A stretch of 64,000 nt of DNA from the NCBI RefSeq assembly GCF_050176255.1, contig NZ_JBFXIE010000007.1. One strand, 5' to 3'. This DNA is from JBFXIE01 sp050176255 (GTDB lineage Bacteria; Pseudomonadota; Gammaproteobacteria; Burkholderiales; Burkholderiaceae_C). Each line of letters starts with the position of its first letter. Position 1 is the stretch's first letter. The position numbers and the translations under genes are program-made. The notes beneath the pieces were generated by a model. That model was not told the origin of the DNA. It did not search any database and worked only from the letters and a program-made list of their open reading frames with translations. Shown here piece after piece: positions 8,256 through 16,370 of the stretch.

Positions 8256-9464
8256 ATGCGCAGAGCCGCCATCGTCACCCCTGTTCGCACCCCCGTCGGC
8301 ACCTTTGGCGGCAGCTTGCGCCCCGTGCCCGTTGAAGAGCTGGCCGCCACCACGGTGCGCGCCGTGGTGCAGCGCAGCGGCATCGACCCCGCCCGCATCG
8401 ACGACGTGGTGATGGCCCAGTCGTACGCCAACAGCGAAGTGCCCTGCGTGGGCCGCTGGGCCGCGCTGCAGGCGGGGCTGCCGGTGTCGGTGCCCGGCAT
8501 GCAGCTGGACCGGCGCTGCGGCGGCGGCCTGCAGGCCATCGTCACCGCCGCGATGATGGTGCAAAGCGGCGCTGCCGACGTGGTGATTGCCGGTGGCGTG
8601 GAGAGCATGAGCAACATCGAGTACTACAGCACCGACATGCGCTGGGGCGCGCGCTCGGGCAATGTGCGCTTTTACGACCGGCTGGACCGCGGGCGCGAGC
8701 GCTCGCAGCCGGTGGAGCGCTTCGGCAAGATCAGCGGCATGATCGAAACCGCCGAAAACCTGGCGCGCGACTACGGCATCACGCGCGAGCAGGCCGACGT
8801 CTTCGCCGTGCGCAGCCACCAGAAGGCGGCCGCCGCCTGGGCTGCCGGGCGTTTCAACGATGAGGTCGTCCCCGTGCAGGTGCCGCAGCGCAAGGGCGAC
8901 CCGGTGGTGTTTGGCCAGGACGAAGGCTTTCGCGCCGACGCCACGCCCGATAGCCTGGGCAAGCTGCGCGTGCTGATGCCGAACGGCACCGTCACCGCCG
9001 GCAACGCCAGCCAGCAAAACGATGCCTCGGCTGCCTGCCTGATCGTGGCCGAGGACAAGCTGGCCGAGCTGGGCCTGACCCCCATGGCCACGCTGGTGGG
9101 CTGGGCGGCCGCGGGCTGCGAGCCATCGCACATGGGCATCGGCCCGGTGCCGGCCACGCAAAAGCTGCTGGCGCGCCTGGGCCTGAAGATCGACGACATG
9201 GACCTGGTGGAGCTCAACGAGGCCTTCGCCTGCCAGGTGCTGTCGGTGCTCAAGGGCTGGGGCTGGCAGGACCAGGACGCCATCGAGCACAAGCTCAACG
9301 TCAACGGCTCGGGCATCTCGCTGGGCCACCCCATAGGCGCCACCGGCGTGCGCATCCTGGCCACGCTGCTGCACGAGCTGCAGCGCCGCAAGGGCCGCTA
9401 CGGCCTGGAGACCATGTGCATCGGCGGTGGGCAGGGGATTGCGGCGGTGTTTGAGCGGGTGTAA
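8256..9464 (+). CDS. Thiolase (acetyl-CoA C-acyltransferase)
   Basis: Full-length degradative-type thiolase, 402 aa, cleaving a 3-oxoacyl-CoA with CoA. All catalytic residues are in place: nucleophile Cys88 in LDRRCGGGLQ, the NEAFA motif, His358 in SGISLGHPIGATG and Cys388 in MCIGGGQG. AAGGAG eight bases before ATG 8256 is a strong ribosome site. It is the natural last enzyme for the dehydrogenase and hydratases encoded upstream. The chain-length preference cannot be read from the sequence. Confidence 0.93.
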   Translation: MRRAAIVTPVRTPVGTFGGSLRPVPVEELAATTVRAVVQRSGIDPARIDDVVMAQSYANSEVPCVGRWAALQAGLPVSVPGMQLDRRCGGGLQAIVTAAMMVQSGAADVVIAGGVESMSNIEYYSTDMRWGARSGNVRFYDRLDRGRERSQPVERFGKISGMIETAENLARDYGITREQADVFAVRSHQKAAAAWAAGRFNDEVVPVQVPQRKGDPVVFGQDEGFRADATPDSLGKLRVLMPNGTVTAGNASQQNDASAACLIVAEDKLAELGLTPMATLVGWAAAGCEPSHMGIGPVPATQKLLARLGLKIDDMDLVELNEAFACQVLSVLKGWGWQDQDAIEHKLNVNGSGISLGHPIGATGVRILATLLHELQRRKGRYGLETMCIGGGQGIAAVFERV

Positions 9465-9673
9465 ATCCGCTAGCTGCGGGGCCTGCGGGAAAACCCTCTC
9501 CAAGCAGGCCTGAAGCCCGGCTTCGGCAAAAGCAGATTCACACCAGGCCCGCCGGGGGGCACCATCGCGGCCGTTGCTCACGCGCCGCACCACGGGTGCG
9601 TGGCCGTTCCGCCGGGGCAGTTCGCGCGTGCAACGCAGCCCCCGGCCCCCCAAGACTGACAGGAGACATTTTC

Positions 9674-10651
9674 ATGACCGCATCCCCCCGCCGCCTCGCC
9701 CTGGCCGCCCTGGCGCTGGCGCCTTTTGCCCTTGCGCTGCCCGCCGCCGCGCAGGACGGCCAGCCCGTGCGCCTCATCGTGGGCTATGCCGCGGGCGGCC
9801 CCGTGGACCAGGGCGCGCGCCTGTTTGCGCCGGCGCTGTCCAGGGAACTGGGCATGCCGGTCATGGTGGAGAACAAGACCGGTGCCAACGCCACCATTGC
9901 CGGCAGCGAGGTGGTGCGCGCCAAGCCCGATGGCCTGACGCTGTGGTTTGCCGCCAGCCCCACCATCACCATCAGCCCCAACGTGATGACCAAGATGCCG
10001 TTCGACCCGGCCAAGGATCTGACGCCCGTGGCGCCCATCCTGAGCTACCACAACGTGCTGGTGGTCAATAACAACGAGCCCTACAAGAGCGTGCGCGAGC
10101 TGGTGGCTGCCGCCAAGGCCAGCCCCGGCAAGCTGGCCTACGGCTCGGCGGGCGTGGGCGGCTCCAACCACCTGGGCGCGCTGCTGTTTGCCAAGCGCAG
10201 CGGCATCGACATGAACCACATCCCGTACAAGGGCAACGCCCCGGCGATGACGGACGTGATCGGCGGGCAACTGAACATGATGCTGGACATCATCAGCACC
10301 GCCAGCACCTACATCCACAGCGGCAAGGTACGCGCCATTGCCGTCACCTCGCCGCAGCGCAATGCCTCGCTGCCCGACGTGCCCACGTTCGCCGAGTCGG
10401 GCATCGAGGGCCTCAAGGGCTTTGACGTCGGCGGCTGGTATGGCGTCTATGGCCCCAAGGGCATGTCGCCCGAGCTGGTGGCCAGGCTCAACAAGGCCGT
10501 CAATGCCGCGCTGCAGCAGCCAGACCTGAAGAAGCGCTACAAGGAACTGGGCTACGACGAGTGGACCGGCGCGCCGCAAAAGCTGGCCGAGCGCGGCGCA
10601 CAAGAGCGCGCCATGTGGGCCACGGTGACCCAGGGCATCACCGTTGATTGA
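9674..10651 (+). CDS. Bug-family (TctC-like) periplasmic solute receptor 1
   Basis: Periplasmic receptor of the tripartite tricarboxylate transporter type, 325 aa. A signal peptide with RR, an Ala/Leu core and AAA-QD cleavage near residue 27 is followed by the family signatures RLIVGYAAGGPVDQGAR, GANATIAGSEVV, YGSAGVGGSNHLGA and IPYKGNAPAMTDVIGGQ. Bug receptors bind carboxylates or related small acids. AGGAG precedes ATG 9674. No membrane subunits (TctA, TctB) are nearby, and a second receptor follows directly. Placed inside the catabolic run, it probably captures the acid that these enzymes degrade. Confidence 0.92.
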   Translation: MTASPRRLALAALALAPFALALPAAAQDGQPVRLIVGYAAGGPVDQGARLFAPALSRELGMPVMVENKTGANATIAGSEVVRAKPDGLTLWFAASPTITISPNVMTKMPFDPAKDLTPVAPILSYHNVLVVNNNEPYKSVRELVAAAKASPGKLAYGSAGVGGSNHLGALLFAKRSGIDMNHIPYKGNAPAMTDVIGGQLNMMLDIISTASTYIHSGKVRAIAVTSPQRNASLPDVPTFAESGIEGLKGFDVGGWYGVYGPKGMSPELVARLNKAVNAALQQPDLKKRYKELGYDEWTGAPQKLAERGAQERAMWATVTQGITVD

Positions 10652-10706
10652 TACGGGGCAAGGCCCATCGGACCGCAGCCGGTCTGACAACGATAGGAGA
10701 CACCTC

Positions 10707-11684
10707 ATGCATGCATTGACTTCGCGCCGCAGCTTTATCGCGGCCAGCCTGTTCACCGCAGCCCATCCGCTGGCGGCACTGGCTTCCGAGCCCTGGCCCA
10801 CCAAGCCCGTGCGCTTCATCGTGCCCTTCCCGCCGGGCGGCCCGGTGGACACCACGGCGCGCGTGTTCAGCCACAAGCTGTCGGAAATCTGGAAGACGCC
10901 CACCGTCATCGACAACCGCGCGGGCGCCGGCGGCGTGGTGGGCGCGACAGCCGCCGCCAAAGAGGCGCCCGATGGCTACGGCCTGTTCGTGGGTGCCATC
11001 CACCATTCGGTCAACCCGGCGCTGATGGGCAAGCTGCCCTATGACATCGAAAAAGACTTCGTGCCCATCAGCTTCGCGGCCATGTTCCCCGTGTTCATCG
11101 TGGCGCACCCGTCGGTGCCGGCCAACACCATCCAGGAGCTGATCGCGCTGGCCAAAAAGGGCACGCCGCTGGCCTATGGCTCTTCGGGCAACGGCGGCGG
11201 CACGCACCTGGCGGGCGAGCTGTTCAACATGGAGGCCGGCACCAAGTTGCAGCATGTGCCCTACAAGGGCAGCGCCCCGGCGATGAACGACCTGCTGGGC
11301 GGCCAGGTGCAGCTGATGTTCAGCGACGCGCCCACGGCGCTGCAGCACATCAAGAGCGGCCGCGTGAAGGTGCTGGGCGTGGCCAGCCGCCAGCGCTCGG
11401 CCATGTTGCCCAACGTGCCCACGGGGGTGGAGGCGGGTCTGTCCGGCTACGAGGCCTATTCGTGGGCCGCGCTGTTCGCGCCCGCCAAAACGCCGCAGGC
11501 CGTGCTGGACAAGATCAACGCCGACTTCAATACCGCCATGAAAGACCCCGCCGTGCGCCAGCGCCTGCTGGACGCCGGCGCCGAGGCCGACCCCGGCACG
11601 CAGGAGCAGATGCGCCAGCGCCTGCGCAGCGAGCTGGACAAATGGGCCAAGGTGATCAAGACGGCGGGGATTACGCCGGGGTGA
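10707..11684 (+). CDS. Bug-family (TctC-like) periplasmic solute receptor 2
   Basis: Second receptor of the same family in tandem, 325 aa, preceded by TAGGAGACACCTC. It has a Tat-like or Sec signal (TSRRSFIAASLFTAAHPLAALA) and the markers FIVPFPPGGPVDTTAR, NRAGAGGVVGATAAA, GNGGGTHLAGELF and VPYKGSAPAMNDLLGGQ. It differs clearly from the preceding receptor, so this is not a recent duplication. Expansion of orphan Bug receptors is well known in Burkholderiales; they may share one membrane carrier encoded elsewhere. Confidence 0.92.
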   Translation: MHALTSRRSFIAASLFTAAHPLAALASEPWPTKPVRFIVPFPPGGPVDTTARVFSHKLSEIWKTPTVIDNRAGAGGVVGATAAAKEAPDGYGLFVGAIHHSVNPALMGKLPYDIEKDFVPISFAAMFPVFIVAHPSVPANTIQELIALAKKGTPLAYGSSGNGGGTHLAGELFNMEAGTKLQHVPYKGSAPAMNDLLGGQVQLMFSDAPTALQHIKSGRVKVLGVASRQRSAMLPNVPTGVEAGLSGYEAYSWAALFAPAKTPQAVLDKINADFNTAMKDPAVRQRLLDAGAEADPGTQEQMRQRLRSELDKWAKVIKTAGITPG

Positions 11685-11782
11685 TGCCGCGGCGAAGACG
11701 CCCTTTCATATTGTCAAATTGAAGTGACGCGGGCGCCGGGGCATGCTGCACTCGGTACTGCAAAGACTTTCAAGAGAAACCC

Positions 11783-12169
11783 ATGCACCTGAGCGCACAC
11801 ACCCACTACCAGGCCGAGCTCGACGCCGGCCGCTTTTGCCTGCAGCACTGCCCGCAGTGCCAGCACCATGTCTTCACGCCGCGCGAGCTGTGCCCGCACT
11901 GCGGCGCCAGCACGCTGCGCTGGGTGCGCGCCAGCGGCCGGGGCACCGTGTATTCCGTCACCACCATTGCGCGCAAGGCCGATGCGGGGGGCAACTACAA
12001 CGTGGCCTTGATCGACCTGCATGAAGGCGTGCGCATGATGAGCCGCGTGGAAGGCGTTGCGCCCGAGGACGTGCGCATCGGCATGCCGGTGCAGGCCCAT
12101 GTGGCGCAGAAAGACGGGCGCGGGCTGGTGCTGTTCCAGCCGGTGGCGCAAGAAGGGGGTGCCGCATGA
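11783..12169 (+). CDS. DUF35 Zn-ribbon/OB-fold protein, partner of thiolase-like protein
   Basis: Small protein of 128 aa with a rubredoxin-like zinc ribbon (Cys23, Cys26, Cys37, Cys40 in CPQC...CPHC) followed by an OB-fold (GRGTVYSVTTI to the end). Proteins of this type bind the thiolase-like protein encoded beside them; in steroid side-chain systems the pair is needed for activity. The stop overlaps the next start as ATGA, so the two are translationally coupled, which supports a complex. Confidence 0.88.
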   Translation: MHLSAHTHYQAELDAGRFCLQHCPQCQHHVFTPRELCPHCGASTLRWVRASGRGTVYSVTTIARKADAGGNYNVALIDLHEGVRMMSRVEGVAPEDVRIGMPVQAHVAQKDGRGLVLFQPVAQEGGAA

Positions 12170-13374
12170 GCCGTATTCCGCAATCCCACCTGGACGCCGC
12201 CGCCGTCAACCGCCCGCTGCGCGGGCGCGTGGCCATCGCTGGCGCCGCCACCTATGGCTGCGGCGAGGCGCCCGGCATGGACGACATGACCCTGCTGGTG
12301 CGTGCCGCGCAGGCCGCCGTGGCCGACGCCGGGCTGACCATGCGCGACATCGACGGCCTGGCCACCTGCAGCGTCAATGCCAGCATGTGGACCATGCCGG
12401 TGATCGAGCATCTGGGCATCAACCCCACCTATGTGGACGGCACGATGATCGGCGGCAGCAGCTTCATTGCCCACCTGCTGCCTGCGATGCGCGCGCTGGA
12501 GGCCGGCCAGTGCAAGGCGGTGCTGGTGTGCTACGGCAGCGCGCAGCGCTCGGCCACCTTTGGCCGCAAGGAAAGCCAGGCCGCGCGCCGCTTTCTGGAC
12601 CCCCAGCCCTACGAGTTTCCGTACGAGCCCGTGCTGCCCGTGGCCGCCTACGCGCTGGCCGCCGCGCGCCACATGCATGAATTTGGCACCACGCGCGAGC
12701 AGCTGGCCGAGGTGGCCGTGGCCGCACGCGCCTGGGCGCAGCTGAACCCCGAAGCCTTCATGCGCGACCCGCTCAGCATCGAAGACGTGCTGGCGGCACG
12801 CCCCATTGCCAGCCCGCTGTCCGTGCGCGACTGCTGCCTGGTGACCGACGGCGCTGGCGCCGTGGTGCTCACCCGCGCCGACCGCGCGCGTGACCTGGCG
12901 CGCCCGCCGATCTATGTGCTGGGCAATGCCACGGCCATCTGGAACCGCCAGATCTCGTGCATGCCCGACCTGACCACCACGGCTGCCGCGCAATCGGGCG
13001 GCCAGGCCTTTGCCATGGCGGGCCTGCAGGCCAGGGACATGGACATGGCCCAGGTCTATGACGCCTTCACCATCAACACCCTGCTGTTCCTGGAAGACCT
13101 GGGCTTTTGCGCCAAGGGCGAGGGCGGCGCTTTCGTGCAGGGGGGCGGCATCGCGCCCGGCGGGCGCCTGGCCGTCAACACCAACGGCGGCGGCCTGTCG
13201 TGCGTGCACCCGGGCATGTACGGCATCTTTGCGCTGATCGAGGCCGTGCGCCAGCTGCGCGGCGAGGCCGGTGCGCGCCAGCTCAAGCATTACCGCACGG
13301 CCGTGGTGCATGGCAACGGCGGCACGCTATCGAGCCAGTCCACGGCGGTGCTGGGCACGGCGGAAACCCTGTGA
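12166..13374 (+). CDS. Thiolase-like (SCP-x type) protein
   Basis: Thiolase-superfamily protein of 402 aa of the lipid-transfer/SCP-x branch. Where degradative thiolases have the nucleophilic Cys it reads TMIGGSSFIAH, so the N-terminal Cys is absent. The C-terminal part keeps SCVHPGMYG and VVHGNGGTLSSQ, as in aldolase-type members that work with a DUF35 partner. Related pairs carry out retro-aldol cleavage of beta-hydroxyacyl-CoAs with branched carbons in steroid degradation; the same chemistry here is an inference. It overlaps the DUF35 gene by four bases. Confidence 0.85.
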   Translation: MSRIPQSHLDAAAVNRPLRGRVAIAGAATYGCGEAPGMDDMTLLVRAAQAAVADAGLTMRDIDGLATCSVNASMWTMPVIEHLGINPTYVDGTMIGGSSFIAHLLPAMRALEAGQCKAVLVCYGSAQRSATFGRKESQAARRFLDPQPYEFPYEPVLPVAAYALAAARHMHEFGTTREQLAEVAVAARAWAQLNPEAFMRDPLSIEDVLAARPIASPLSVRDCCLVTDGAGAVVLTRADRARDLARPPIYVLGNATAIWNRQISCMPDLTTTAAAQSGGQAFAMAGLQARDMDMAQVYDAFTINTLLFLEDLGFCAKGEGGAFVQGGGIAPGGRLAVNTNGGGLSCVHPGMYGIFALIEAVRQLRGEAGARQLKHYRTAVVHGNGGTLSSQSTAVLGTAETL

Positions 13375-13465
13375 CACCGCCAGAGGCGCGGCCCGCGCTG
13401 GTTTCATACACCGCCGGTGGCGCGCAGCGCTTGGAAACAACTGAAATACAGAAAGTGAAGCACAC

Positions 13466-14623
13466 ATGATCCGCGATCCAGAAATTCTTGAAGCCCTGCT
13501 CGACAGCGTGCGCCGCTTCGTGCGCGAGCGCCTGGTGCCCGCCGAAAACGAAGTCGCCGAGACCGACGAAATCCCCGAGGCCATCGTGCAGGAGATGCGC
13601 GAGCTGGGCCTGTTCGGCATGACCATTCCCGAGAAGTTCGGCGGCCTGGACCTGACTATGGAAGAGGAATGCCGCGTGCTGTTCGAGCTGTGCCAGACCT
13701 CGCCGGCGTTTCGCTCCATCATCGGCACCACCGTGGGCATCGGCTCGCAGGGCATCCTGATGGACGGCACGCCCGAGCAGCAAGAGCAGTGGCTGCCCAA
13801 GCTGGCGACGGGTGAAATCATTGCTTCGTTCGCGCTGACCGAGCCCGAAGCCGGATCGGACGCGGCATCGCTGCGCACCACCGCCATCAAGAACGGCGAC
13901 CACTACATCGTCAACGGCACCAAGCGCTACATCACCAACGCGCCGCATGCCGGCATGTTCACGCTGATGGCGCGCACCAACCCCGAGGACAAGGGCGCGG
14001 GCGGCGTGTCCTCTTTCATCGTGGACGCCAAGACGCCCGGCATCAGCTTTGGCAAATACGACAAGAAAATGGGCCAGCGCGGCGCCCACACCTGCGACGT
14101 GATCTTCGACAACGTCAAGGTGCCCGCCGCCAACCTGATCGGCCTGAAAGAAGGCCAGGGTTTCAAGACGGCGATGAAGGTGCTGGAAAAGGGCCGCATC
14201 CACATTGCCGCGGTGGCGGTGGGCGTGGCCAAGCGCATGCTGCGCGATGCGCTGCAATACGCGCTGGAGCGCAAGCAGTTCGGCCAGGCGATCTGCGACT
14301 TTCAACTGGTGCAGGCCATGCTGGCCGACAGCCAGGCCGAGCTGTACGCCGCCGAGTGCATGACCATCGACGCCGCGCGCCGCCGCGACGACGGGCACAA
14401 CGTGTCCACCGAGGCCTCTTGCGCCAAGATGTTCGCCACCGAGATGTGCGGCCGCGTGGCCGACCGCGCGGTGCAGATTCTGGGCGGCGCGGGCTACATG
14501 ACGGAGTACGGCATCGAGCGCTTCTACCGCGACGTGCGCCTGTTCCGCCTGTATGAAGGCACCACACAGATCCAGCAGATCATCATCGCCCGCAACATGG
14601 TGCGCGAGGCGCGTAACGCATGA
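13466..14623 (+). CDS. Acyl-CoA dehydrogenase (FAD)
   Basis: Canonical acyl-CoA dehydrogenase, 385 aa. The FAD motif LTEPEAGSDAAS is near residues 124-135, YITNAPHA near 154-161, and the catalytic Glu364 sits in RLYEGTTQIQQ. Unlike the dehydrogenase at 1506-2666 it uses the medium-chain-type base position. Its stop overlaps the start of the PaaI thioesterase (ATGA). A second dehydrogenase in the same island suggests two oxidation rounds or two substrates. Confidence 0.93.
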   Translation: MIRDPEILEALLDSVRRFVRERLVPAENEVAETDEIPEAIVQEMRELGLFGMTIPEKFGGLDLTMEEECRVLFELCQTSPAFRSIIGTTVGIGSQGILMDGTPEQQEQWLPKLATGEIIASFALTEPEAGSDAASLRTTAIKNGDHYIVNGTKRYITNAPHAGMFTLMARTNPEDKGAGGVSSFIVDAKTPGISFGKYDKKMGQRGAHTCDVIFDNVKVPAANLIGLKEGQGFKTAMKVLEKGRIHIAAVAVGVAKRMLRDALQYALERKQFGQAICDFQLVQAMLADSQAELYAAECMTIDAARRRDDGHNVSTEASCAKMFATEMCGRVADRAVQILGGAGYMTEYGIERFYRDVRLFRLYEGTTQIQQIIIARNMVREARNA

Positions 14624-15123
14624 GCGGCACGATTGCGGCGCAGGACGCGGCACCGGGCCTTGCGCCTGACCCGGCGCGCACCGAGCCGCAGGACAGTGCA
14701 TGGCCCGGCGGCGCGCCGCCGCCCGACCGCAGCGCTTTCATGCGCCTGATCGGCGCGGCGCAGGTGCCTGCGCCGCCGGGCAAGGTGCACGTGCGCCTGC
14801 CGCAGCTGCGCGAGGATTTGCTCAACCAGCTGCCGGCCGCGCACGGCGGCGTGATCATGACGCTGCTGGACTCGGTCATGTCACGCGCAGCGGGCCAGCT
14901 GCCCGGTGCGCCCTCGCAGACCGCCGTGACGGTGGAGATGACCAGCCGCTTTCACCGCCCTGCGCGCGGCCCGCTGCTGGCCGAAGGCTGGGTGGTGCAC
15001 GCCACGCGCAGCCTGTGCAGCTGCGCGGGCCAGCTGCTGGACGAGCAGGGCCAGGTGGTGGCCACGGCCCAGGGCACCTTCAAGTACTGGCTGGCGCCGG
15101 TGACCTGGAAGTCCCTGGAGTAA
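14620..15123 (+). CDS. PaaI-family hotdog thioesterase
   Basis: Single-hotdog thioesterase of 167 aa with the family motif AHGGVIMTLLDSVMSRAA and the strand SQTAVTVEMTSRFHRPA. It would hydrolyse an acyl-CoA, perhaps to release CoA from dead-end intermediates. The first 35 residues are Ala/Pro-rich and outside the domain. Translation is coupled to the upstream dehydrogenase by a four-base overlap. It closes the rightward run and a palindromic repeat follows. Confidence 0.85.
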   Translation: MSGTIAAQDAAPGLAPDPARTEPQDSAWPGGAPPPDRSAFMRLIGAAQVPAPPGKVHVRLPQLREDLLNQLPAAHGGVIMTLLDSVMSRAAGQLPGAPSQTAVTVEMTSRFHRPARGPLLAEGWVVHATRSLCSCAGQLLDEQGQVVATAQGTFKYWLAPVTWKSLE

Positions 15124-15125
15124 TT

Positions 15126-15178
15126 GGGCTAAAAGTGCCTCCAGCGCTTGTCAATAAAGCGCTAGGCGCTCCTTTTTA
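15126..15178 (+). repeat. AGCGCTT palindromic repeat, copy 3
   Basis: CCAGCGCTTGTCAATAAAGCGCTAGG followed by CTCCTTTTT, between the convergent thioesterase and LysR genes; it may terminate the rightward transcript. Confidence 0.8.
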
Positions 15179-16099
15179 AGGAGCGTTGTCCAGCTTCAGC
15201 CGCCCTTGCGCGTCAGCCACCAGCAGCTGCACCAGCTCCTGCGCAAAGCTGGGCAGGGCCTCCAGGCTGCGCACGCAGATTTGCATGTCGCGCACCGACC
15301 ACGCGTCCGACAGCGGCACGATGGCGATGTCCATGTGCTGAGCGTGGCGGCTGGCCGCGGACTCGGGCAGAACGCCCACGCCCACGCCGGCTTCGATCAT
15401 GCGGCAGGCGGTCTCGAAGTTGCCCACCTGGATGCGCAGCTTGATCGGGCGGTGCAGCTGGTCGCTGGCCTGGCGCAAAAACGCATGGATGGCGCTGGAC
15501 TCGTGCAGCCCCACGTAGTCCAGCTCCAGCGTGTCGGCAAAGTCGATCTGCATCTGGCCGTCCAGCGCATGGCCGCGCGGCACCACCAGCACCAGGCGGT
15601 CGCGGCGGTAGGGCAGGGTTTCCAGGTTTTCGGTGCGCACCAGCCCGGCGACGATGCCGATGTCGGTCTGCCCCTCGGTCACGGCGCGCACGATGTCGTG
15701 CGACAGCCGCTCGCGCAGGTCGATGTTCACGTCCGGGTTGCGGCGCAGGAAGTGGCGCAGCACGGGCGGCAAAAACTCGCCCAGCGAGGTGGTGTTGGCA
15801 AACACCCGCACATGGCCCTTGATGCCGCGCACGTATTCCTGCATGTCGCCGCGCAGGTGTTCGATCTGGCCCAGCACCATGCGCGCATGGGTCACAAAGG
15901 CCTGGCCCGGCGGCGTCAGCGTCACGCCCTGGCTGGTGCGGTACAGCAGCTTGGTGCCAATGCTTTCCTCCAGGTTCTTGATGCGCGTGCTGGCCGCGGG
16001 CAGGGAGATGAAAGAAAGCTCGGCGCCGCGCGTCATGCTGTTGGCGTCGGCGATATGCACCATCAGGCGCAGGTCCACAAGGTCGAAGTGCATTGCCAT
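15176..16099 (-). CDS. LysR-family transcriptional regulator
   Basis: LysR regulator of 307 aa: N-terminal winged helix-turn-helix (LRLMVHIADANSMTRGAELSF, with SLPAASTRIKNLEE as recognition part) and a C-terminal periplasmic-binding-like effector domain from about residue 95. It is divergent from a class III CoA-transferase gene 271 bases away, the usual position for a regulator of that gene; the gap holds a 163-base palindromic element. The effector is unknown, probably an acyl-CoA or acid related to the CoA-transferase substrate. Confidence 0.9.
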   Translation of the reverse strand: MAMHFDLVDLRLMVHIADANSMTRGAELSFISLPAASTRIKNLEESIGTKLLYRTSQGVTLTPPGQAFVTHARMVLGQIEHLRGDMQEYVRGIKGHVRVFANTTSLGEFLPPVLRHFLRRNPDVNIDLRERLSHDIVRAVTEGQTDIGIVAGLVRTENLETLPYRRDRLVLVVPRGHALDGQMQIDFADTLELDYVGLHESSAIHAFLRQASDQLHRPIKLRIQVGNFETACRMIEAGVGVGVLPESAASRHAQHMDIAIVPLSDAWSVRDMQICVRSLEALPSFAQELVQLLVADAQGRLKLDNAP

Positions 16100-16114
16100 A
16101 GGGGCGCGATTTTA

Positions 16115-16277
16115 GGAGCCTGTCGGACTTGGAAATCGCCGGCTGCAAATCGACCGCAGCGGCCCATTTTTCACCGTCTTCTTGCCTAATAGCTGGGCTA
16201 TTGGGCTGCGAACCCGGCAAAAACTGTGCTCGCTGGGGCCGATTTTCGCTTTCGACGCTCCAAGTCCTACAGGCTCC
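16115..16277. repeat. 163-base palindromic MITE-like element
   Basis: Bounded by 19-base inverted repeats GGAGCCTGTCGGACTTGGA (16115-16133) and TCCAAGTCCTACAGGCTCC (16259-16277) with one mismatch. Inner parts also pair (AAATCGACCGCAGCG against AAATCGGCCCCAGCG read from the other end), and the centre has AATAGCTGGGCTATT. The whole element can fold into one long hairpin. No coding sequence is inside. Confidence 0.75.
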
Positions 16278-16370
16278 CAGAAAGCATCGCAAACGCCGGC
16301 TTTCACAAATGCGAACCAGGGCCGCAGCGGTGCGCGTACGATTGCTCCCACTTTTTTCATCCAAGCCCTC

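Noticed and set aside
16182..16370. N-terminal extension of the CoA-transferase through the palindrome
   Set aside because: The residues come from the MITE-like element and are not part of the fold.
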